Shown: piece by piece, positions 1 through 4,541 of the stretch
How positions within the stretch are numbered: the first letter of the stretch is position 1
How the letters are laid out: every line of letters starts with the position of its first letter
Assembly (NCBI GenBank): GCA_028293055.1
Contig: JAQGLD010000559.1
Location: forward strand, 1 to 5,608
Direction of reading: 5' to 3'
From: Alphaproteobacteria bacterium
GTDB taxonomy: Bacteria > Pseudomonadota > Alphaproteobacteria > Sphingomonadales > Sphingomonadaceae
DNA: 5,608 nt
The notes under the pieces: model-generated
The model's database searches: none
Told to the model about the DNA's origin: nothing
The model's input: the letters and a program-made list of their open reading frames with translations, nothing else
Program-made: the position numbers and the translations under genes

Positions 1-572
1 GCCGCGCGCTTCACTTCTAGCAATTTGACGATCGGCGCGCCGCGCGGATCGCGCTTGGCATAATCGAGGGCGGAATAACCGGCCGAATTGTCGGTCTTCC
101 TGGGGTCCGCGCCGTGCCCGAGCAGCAGCTGCACCATCGGGACGTCGTGGCCCTGGGCGGCGACGATCAACGGAGTCTCTCCGCGGCTATTGGTCATGTC
201 GACATTGGCCCGCCGCGCGAGGAGGAGCTCGGCGCCTTCGGTCCAGCCGATCCGCGCCGCGATGATCAGAGGAGTCTCGCCCTCCTTGTTGGCGACATTG
301 GGCTGAGCGCCCTTGCCAAGCAGGAAAGCGAGATAGTCGTAATCGTGACGGCGGGTAACGATGTGCAAGGCGGTGTCGCCGTTGCCGGCATCCTTGCTGT
401 TGACGATCAGCGGGCCGCGCTCGCCGCCGACCATCTCGTTGACCTTGCTGCTGTCGCGTTCCTTCACCGCCTTGATGAAGCTATAGCCGTCGGAATAAGC
501 CTGCGCGCCCGCAGGCGCTGCCATCACAAGCGCAGCCGCCGTCGAGATGATAAGCCTGAATGCGTTGCTCAC
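1..572 (-). CDS. Secreted ankyrin-repeat protein (5' part, runs off the left edge)
   Basis: I read 190 residues from a GTG start at 572; the C-terminus lies beyond base 1. The GTG is chosen because it alone keeps a complete Sec signal peptide: a short polar N-end with Arg6, a hydrophobic core at about 7-19, and an Ala-Gln-Ala cleavage site after residue 25. A weak GGGGA (579-583) lies just upstream, and I found no in-frame ATG before it. Ankyrin repeats follow, with TALH-type helix starts near residues 67-70, TPL at 100-102 and 133-135, and a degenerate repeat from about 162. Each is spaced about 33 residues and followed by an LL-x-(K/H)GA-x-(P/V) turn. Ankyrin repeats are protein-binding scaffolds with no catalytic residues; the periplasmic or exported location is inferred from the signal peptide. 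The binding partner is unknown. It is transcribed divergently from the SCO gene. The family call is firm, the function is not known. Confidence 0.9.
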   Translation of the reverse strand, partial: MSNAFRLIISTAAALVMAAPAGAQAYSDGYSFIKAVKERDSSKVNEMVGGERGPLIVNSKDAGNGDTALHIVTRRHDYDYLAFLLGKGAQPNVANKEGETPLIIAARIGWTEGAELLLARRANVDMTNSRGETPLIVAAQGHDVPMVQLLLGHGADPRKTDNSAGYSALDYAKRDPRGAPIVKLLEVKRA

Positions 573-633
573 TTCTGATCCCCGTAATCGCGGCTTGATA
601 ACCGAGCCATAGCAAACCAAGTCTGGCGCTGTC
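573..633. promoter_or_regulatory. Divergent intergenic region between the ankyrin and SCO genes
   Basis: These 61 bp must hold the 5' signals of both the leftward ankyrin gene and the rightward SCO operon, so the two promoters would overlap or lie back to back. It is visibly more A/T-rich than the flanking genes. TTGATA at 595-600 on the plus strand resembles a -35 box but has no acceptable -10 box 16-18 bp downstream. On the minus strand, TTGGTT and TATCAA are only about 14 bp apart, which is too close. No clear Shine-Dalgarno sequence precedes the SCO ATG. I therefore mark the region as regulatory by position without assigning boxes. Confidence 0.4.
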
Positions 634-1236
634 ATGAATCAATCCGCCAAGTCCCGCTTTTTACTGCTGCTTTCGCTGCTGCTCGGCCTCGCCCTCGCCG
701 CCTGCGCGCGCGCGCCGGCGGAGGCGCCGCCACTCCAGGGGGCTCGAATCGGAGGTCCGTTCACCCTTGTCGACCAGAATGGCCGCAAGGTCAGCGATCG
801 CGATTTCGCCGGGCGCTACCGTATCGTCTATTTCGGCTACAGCCATTGCCCCGACGTCTGCCCGACCGACCTCCAGCAGATCGGTGCCGGCCTGACCCGC
901 TTCGAGCAGAAGGACGCGGCACGGGGCGCGCGGGTGCAGCCGATCTTCATCACCGTCGATCCGGAACGCGACACTCCGGCGGCGCTCAAGCCCTGGGTCG
1001 CTGCCTTCCACCCGCGCTTGCTCGGCCTCAGCGGAACGCCCGAGCAGATTCGTGCCGTCGCCAAGGCGTTCGCGATCTTCTACGAGAAGCAGCCGGTTCA
1101 GCCCGGCGGCGGCTATGGGGTCAACCACACCCGCCTGGCCTATCTGATGGGTCCGGACGGCGCCCCGATCGCGCTGATGCCGCAGGATGGCGGACGCGAT
1201 GCGATCGCCAAAGAGCTCGACCGATGGGTGAAGTGA
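634..1236 (+). CDS. SCO1/SenC/PrrC family lipoprotein, copper chaperone
   Basis: SCO proteins carry Cu on the periplasmic side of the inner membrane and help load the CuA site of cytochrome c oxidase; some members also act as thiol-disulfide reductases. This 200-residue protein has the usual length. It begins with a lipoprotein signal: hydrophobic run 9-21, then lipobox Leu-Ala-Ala-Cys with Cys24 as the lipid-modified residue. The +2 residue is Ala, not the Asp that signals inner-membrane retention in E. coli. The thioredoxin-like fold shows the copper-binding CPDVC motif (Cys72, Cys76), the VDPERDTP loop at 108-115, and the conserved metal-ligand His165 in a GVNHT context. An in-frame stop at 610-612 makes ATG 634 the first start; it has no obvious Shine-Dalgarno sequence. 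It overlaps the next gene by 13 bp. No oxidase subunits are visible nearby, so the client is inferred from the family. Confidence 0.95.
   Translation: MNQSAKSRFLLLLSLLLGLALAACARAPAEAPPLQGARIGGPFTLVDQNGRKVSDRDFAGRYRIVYFGYSHCPDVCPTDLQQIGAGLTRFEQKDAARGARVQPIFITVDPERDTPAALKPWVAAFHPRLLGLSGTPEQIRAVAKAFAIFYEKQPVQPGGGYGVNHTRLAYLMGPDGAPIALMPQDGGRDAIAKELDRWVK
1210..1215 (+). promoter_or_regulatory. Shine-Dalgarno for the YcgN-family gene, inside the SCO gene
   Basis: AAAGAG lies 8 nt before ATG 1224, within the last codons of the SCO gene. It supports ATG 1224 over the in-frame GTG at 1233 and over any start further upstream in this long open frame. Confidence 0.5.
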
Positions 1237-1658
1237 AATTCTGGGAAAAGCCGATCCGAGAGCTCAGCCGCAACGAATGGGAGGCGTTGTGCGACGGCTG
1301 CGGGAAATGCTGCCTCCACAAGCTCGAGGATGAAGATACTGGCGAGATCATGGCGACCAATGTCGCCTGCAGGTTGCTCGACCGACATTCCTGTCTGTGC
1401 TCGAGCTACCGCACCCGCCGCGCCTATGTTCCCGATTGTATCCGCCTGTCCCGCGACAATGTCGAACGGCTGACCTGGCTCCCCTCGACCTGCGCCTACC
1501 GGCTTCGCGCCGCCGACGAGCCGCTTCCGGAGTGGCATTATCTGGTGTGCGGCGACCGCGAGGTAGTCCACCGCGCCGGAATGTCGGTTCGCGGCTGGAC
1601 CGTGGGGGAGAATGAGGCTGGCGATCTCGAACATCATCTGATCGACCGTGACCTCTGA
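1224..1658 (+). CDS. YcgN/UPF0260 family cysteine-cluster protein
   Basis: This 144-residue protein carries the CxxCxxCC cluster of the zinc/iron-chelating domain family (PF03692) at Cys23, Cys26, Cys29 and Cys30, in the context CDGCGKCC. The E. coli homologue, recalled from memory, shares the stretches CLHKL-x-DEDT, TNVACR, PDCI-x-L and LP-x-TCAYRL, all visible here. Further cysteines lie at 49, 57, 59, 72, 90 and 109, making ten in all. It has no signal peptide or membrane segment, so it is cytoplasmic. The molecular function of the family is not established; the cluster implies a bound metal, which is inference. The frame stays open upstream to 846, but that part is a shadow of the SCO gene, and homology begins only after ATG 1224. 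It overlaps the SCO gene by 13 bp and the next gene by 11 bp, which suggests translational coupling. Confidence 0.93.
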   Translation: MGEVKFWEKPIRELSRNEWEALCDGCGKCCLHKLEDEDTGEIMATNVACRLLDRHSCLCSSYRTRRAYVPDCIRLSRDNVERLTWLPSTCAYRLRAADEPLPEWHYLVCGDREVVHRAGMSVRGWTVGENEAGDLEHHLIDRDL

Positions 1659-2355
1659 ACTGAATCTGGACGCCGGAGCCGGGCCGGTGCCGATCGTCCT
1701 CAAGGTCTCCGCCCGCGCCCGGTCGCTGCGGCTTCGAGTCGATCCGCGCACCGGCCAGGTCCTGCTCACCGTGCCGCGTCGGGTCTCGCAGCGCCGCGCG
1801 CTGAAATGGGCCGCCGAGCATCAGGGCTGGATCGCGGCCCAGCTCGCCAGGATCGTGCCCCCTTCGGCGCTGGAACCCGGCGCGGCGATTCCCCTCCATG
1901 GCGTCGACCATGTCATCGACTGGAGCGCAACTCGGCCCCGACGGGTGGTGATCGAGGATGGCCGGCTGGTCGTCGGCGGCCCTCGCGACGGCCTCGAACC
2001 CCGCCTGCTGCGCTGGCTGAAGCGCCACGCCGCGGAGACGCTGGTCGCCGAGACCAGGGAGTTCGCGGCCAAGGCCGAAGTCACCGTCAGCCGGGTTGGG
2101 GTCGGCGACACGCGCTCGCGTTGGGGGAGCTGCTCGGCCTCGGGCGGGATCCGCTACAGCTGGCGCCTGATCCTCGCGCCCGATTGGGTGCGCCGCGCCA
2201 CGGTCGCCCATGAAGTCGCCCATCGGGTCCACATGAACCATGGTCCGGATTTCCACGCCTTGGTCGAGACCCTGCTCGGCGCCGATCCGAAGCCGGCGCG
2301 CTTATGGCTCCGGCGGCACGGAGCCGGGCTGCACCGGATCGCCGCGGCGGCCTGA
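1648..2355 (+). CDS. YgjP-like zinc metallopeptidase (M48/DUF45, SprT-like fold)
   Basis: The 235-residue product has the signature of the YgjP/DUF45 (WLM-like) group: a basic N-terminal region with an RSLRLRVDP stretch (about 26-33), the DTRSRWGSCS motif at 154-163, the zinc-site HEVAH at 188-192 (His188 and His192 ligands, Glu189 catalytic), and the downstream MNHGPDF element (196-202) that usually supplies a third ligand. No signal peptide or membrane span is seen, so it is probably cytoplasmic. Its substrate is unknown; such proteins are generally annotated only as metal-dependent hydrolases. GTG 1648 is the first start after an in-frame stop at 1639-1641, lacks a Shine-Dalgarno sequence and overlaps the YcgN-family gene by 11 bp. 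A rival start is GTG 1687, preceded by GGAG (1675-1678) at 8 nt, which would give 222 residues. The last 17 codons overlap the penicillin-binding protein gene on the other strand. Confidence 0.92.
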   Translation: MTSELNLDAGAGPVPIVLKVSARARSLRLRVDPRTGQVLLTVPRRVSQRRALKWAAEHQGWIAAQLARIVPPSALEPGAAIPLHGVDHVIDWSATRPRRVVIEDGRLVVGGPRDGLEPRLLRWLKRHAAETLVAETREFAAKAEVTVSRVGVGDTRSRWGSCSASGGIRYSWRLILAPDWVRRATVAHEVAHRVHMNHGPDFHALVETLLGADPKPARLWLRRHGAGLHRIAAAA

Positions 2356-4452
2356 TCGCGGCGGCGGCCCGTCGCGGCGGTCGCGAACCATCTCGGCGCG
2401 CGATAGGCCTCGATCGTCGCGGCGGTCGCGGCCGACGGCGCGGTCGAGCCATTCCTGGTCGAGCCGGTCGGTAGTCTCCGCCGAACTGTCCTGGTCCGGC
2501 TGCTCGTTGCGCGGCGGCGGCGCGGCCTCGCGCTGGTCCGGCTGCTGTTGCTGCTGCGGCAACGGATTGCCGTCCTGATCGACCTGCTGGCCATTGTCGG
2601 GGCCCCCGAACCAGGTCTCGTCGTCGGGCTCCTGCTGCCAGTCCGGCGGCTTGGCCTCGATCTCGAAATTCTCGATCGGCCGGTTGGCGACCGCGCGGAT
2701 CATGAAATCGTGGAACGCGCGGGCCGGCGCGCGCCCACCCAGGAGCCCCGGAATGGTGCCCTTGTCGTCGCGGCCCATCCAGATGCCGGTGGTGAGCCCG
2801 CTCGAGAAGCCGAGGAACCAGCCATCCTTGTTGGAGGTGGTGGTACCGGTCTTGCCTGCCACTGGACGGCCGATCTGGGCCGCACGGCCGGTACCGGTCA
2901 TCACCGCGGTCTGGAGCAGGTCGGTCATCTCCGCAGCGACCCACGGAGTGAACAGGACTCGCGATTCGTCGCCCTGGTGCTGGTAGAGCAGATGCCCATC
3001 GGCGGTGGTCACTCGCCGGATCCCGTAGGGCAGGACCGCCACGCCCTTGCTTGCAACCTGGGAATAGGCCCTGGTCATGTCGAGCAGCCGGACCTCGCTT
3101 GCGCCCAGCGCCATGGACGGGTGGGTGGCCACCTTGGTGGTGATTCCGAGCCGTTGCGCCATGTCGGCGACGGTTCGGAATCCGACTTCCTGGGCGAGGC
3201 GAACCGATACGGTGTTGATCGACTGGGCAAAGGCCTGGCGAAGCGGGATCGAGCCGGCGAAGGCTCGGCTGCTGTTTCGCGGGCTCCAGCCGTTGATGGT
3301 GATCGGCGCGTCCACGACCATGTCGGTGGGCTTGTGGCCGGCCTCGAGCGCGGCAAGATAGACGAACAGCTTGAACGACGAGCCGGGCTGGCGGACCGCC
3401 TGCGTCGCGCGATTGTAGATGGACGAGACATAATCGCGTCCGCCCACCATGGCTCGGACCGCGCCGTCGCGATCGATCGAGACCAGGGCGCCTTGTGCAC
3501 CCTGCGGGGTGCTGGTGTTGATGACCTGGTCGCCGAGCTTCTGCATGTTCGGATCGAGCGTGGTCCACACCTCGATCGGATCGGATGTCTCGTCGATCAA
3601 CGTGTCGAGTTGCGGCAGCACCCAGTCGGTGAAGTAGCGAACGCTGTTCTGTCTGGGCGCCGGGATGATGCTGACATTGGCCGGCGCCGCCTCGGCGGCC
3701 TCCGCGGCGGTGATGTCGCCCGCCTCCCGCATCCGGTCGATGACCAAAGCGGCGCGGCTGCGAGCGGCATCGACATCCGCGGTGGGAGCATAATTGGAGG
3801 GCGCCTTGACCAGGCCGGCGATCACCGCAGCCTCCGGGAGCGAAAGCCGGTCCGCGGCATGGCCGAAGAATTTCCGCGACGCGGCGTCGATGCCGTAGGC
3901 GCCCCCGCCGAAATAGACCCGGTTGAGATAGAGCTCGAGGATCTGGTCCTTGCTGAACCGCCGCTCGAGCGCCAGCGCCAGGATCGCTTCCTTGAACTTG
4001 CGCCCGAAGGTGCGGTTGTTGCTCAGGAAGATGTTTTTCGCGAGCTGCTGGGTGATCGTCGAGGCGCCTTCGCGGAACCGCCCGGTCTGGACGCGGACCT
4101 TGACCGCGCGGGCGATCCCGATCGGATCGACCCCGATGTGCGAGCGGAACCTCCGATCCTCGACATCGATCATCGCCGCCTTCATCACTTGCGGGATTCG
4201 GTCGTAAGGCAGCCATTTGCCGAAGCTCGGGCCCATCGACACCAGCACCGATCCGTCGGCGGCGCGAACCCGGATCATCTGGCCGAGATCGTTGCGGCGG
4301 ATCAGGTCCGAATAGGTAGGCAACGAGTTCATTGCGACCGCGACCGCCACGGCCAGCGCGATCAATGCGACGAGGAAGCCGTACAGACCAATCTTGAAGA
4401 GAGTGATGACGGCCTGCCTGAAGCGGGACCTGGGAACAGCGACGCGGGCCAT
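2302..4452 (-). CDS. Class A penicillin-binding protein, PBP1A family (GT51 plus transpeptidase)
   Basis: This bifunctional peptidoglycan synthase polymerises glycan from lipid II and cross-links stem peptides in the periplasm, anchored in the inner membrane. Of 716 residues, about 20-41 form the single N-terminal membrane anchor. The GT51 domain spans roughly 70-245: catalytic Glu98 in EDRRF, GASTITQQLAKN (129-140), Glu155 in RKFKE, and ELYLNRVYFGGGAYGI (173-188). The transpeptidase domain (about 300-585) has SSFK with nucleophile Ser358, SIN at 411-413 and KTGTT at 534-538. It is shorter than the roughly 850-residue E. coli PBP1A, which I recall has an extra inserted domain. From about 600 to the end is a low-complexity tail rich in Gln, Pro, Asp and Arg. 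An in-frame TGA three codons upstream fixes ATG 4452, which lacks a Shine-Dalgarno sequence. The 3' end overlaps the metallopeptidase gene by 54 bp. The exact paralogue is not assigned. Confidence 0.96.
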   Translation of the reverse strand: MARVAVPRSRFRQAVITLFKIGLYGFLVALIALAVAVAVAMNSLPTYSDLIRRNDLGQMIRVRAADGSVLVSMGPSFGKWLPYDRIPQVMKAAMIDVEDRRFRSHIGVDPIGIARAVKVRVQTGRFREGASTITQQLAKNIFLSNNRTFGRKFKEAILALALERRFSKDQILELYLNRVYFGGGAYGIDAASRKFFGHAADRLSLPEAAVIAGLVKAPSNYAPTADVDAARSRAALVIDRMREAGDITAAEAAEAAPANVSIIPAPRQNSVRYFTDWVLPQLDTLIDETSDPIEVWTTLDPNMQKLGDQVINTSTPQGAQGALVSIDRDGAVRAMVGGRDYVSSIYNRATQAVRQPGSSFKLFVYLAALEAGHKPTDMVVDAPITINGWSPRNSSRAFAGSIPLRQAFAQSINTVSVRLAQEVGFRTVADMAQRLGITTKVATHPSMALGASEVRLLDMTRAYSQVASKGVAVLPYGIRRVTTADGHLLYQHQGDESRVLFTPWVAAEMTDLLQTAVMTGTGRAAQIGRPVAGKTGTTTSNKDGWFLGFSSGLTTGIWMGRDDKGTIPGLLGGRAPARAFHDFMIRAVANRPIENFEIEAKPPDWQQEPDDETWFGGPDNGQQVDQDGNPLPQQQQQPDQREAAPPPRNEQPDQDSSAETTDRLDQEWLDRAVGRDRRDDRGLSRAEMVRDRRDGPPPRSGRRGDPVQPGSVPPEP
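2306..2325. repeat. Perfect 7-bp inverted repeat in the convergent gene overlap
   Basis: GGCTCCG (2306-2312) and CGGAGCC (2319-2325) are exact reverse complements around a 6-nt loop, GCGGCA. The stem sits directly before the penicillin-binding protein stop codon as read on the minus strand, and within the last codons of the metallopeptidase gene on the plus strand. It could form in either transcript. No U-tract follows on either side, so it is not a classical intrinsic terminator; a role in 3'-end protection or bidirectional termination is only possible. Confidence 0.45.
2370..2430 (-). repeat. In-frame 16-bp direct repeat in the tail of the penicillin-binding protein gene
   Basis: The same 16 bases (plus strand CGTCGCGGCGGTCGCG) occur at 2370-2385 and 2415-2430, exactly 45 bp apart. 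Read on the minus strand, both copies encode RDRRD, at residues 675-679 and 690-694, so the repeat keeps the frame. It forms part of the charged, disordered C-terminal tail and could change length by recombination or slippage. Confidence 0.65.
2542..2556 (-). repeat. Short CAG/CAA tract encoding five glutamines
   Basis: Five consecutive glutamine codons (CAG CAG CAA CAG CAG on the minus strand) encode residues 633-637 in the disordered tail of the penicillin-binding protein. The single CAA interrupts an otherwise pure CAG run. The tract is short, so length variation between strains is possible but not shown. Confidence 0.7.
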
Positions 4453-4461
4453 AAGCGGTCA

Positions 4462-4490
4462 GGGATAGGGCCAGATGCCCGCGCTCACAA
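4462..4490 (-). promoter_or_regulatory. Possible promoter of the penicillin-binding protein gene
   Basis: On the minus strand, TTGTGA (4490-4485) is followed after 17 bp by TATCCC (4467-4462). They match the sigma-70-type -35 and -10 consensus at 4 and 3 of 6 positions. Only 9 nt separate the -10-like box from ATG 4452, so transcription would begin at or next to the start codon, consistent with the absence of a Shine-Dalgarno sequence. This is a by-eye match in GC-rich DNA and may be chance. Confidence 0.3.
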
Positions 4491-4496
4491 GCGGGC
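4477..4496. repeat. 6-bp GC inverted repeat between the permease and penicillin-binding protein genes
   Basis: GCCCGC (4477-4482) and GCGGGC (4491-4496) flank an 8-nt loop that contains the -35-like hexamer described at 4485-4490. It could be an operator-like site or a weak hairpin in read-through RNA from the permease gene. There is no U-tract after it on the minus strand, so it is not a standard terminator. In DNA this rich in G and C, a stem of this size can arise by chance. Confidence 0.25.
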
Positions 4497-4541
4497 CCGT
4501 CCGTGCCGTCCCACGCTTGGTCGCCAGGGCGGATGTTGGCG

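Noticed and set aside
114..578. 154-codon plus-strand open frame at the left end
   Set aside because: It is antisense to the ankyrin gene, whose signal peptide and regular 33-residue repeats are clear on the minus strand.
846..1223. N-terminal extension of the YcgN-family frame
   Set aside because: The open frame continues into the SCO gene, but this part encodes Arg-rich shadow sequence. Family similarity and a Shine-Dalgarno sequence begin at ATG 1224.
1348..2256. 302-codon minus-strand open frame across the YcgN-family and metallopeptidase genes
   Set aside because: It spans the junction of two well-supported plus-strand genes, has a composition typical of antisense shadows and contains no recognisable domain.
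4453..4541. Intrinsic terminator after the permease gene
   Set aside because: Only a 6-bp GC stem without a U-tract was found, and it may instead be part of the downstream promoter region.
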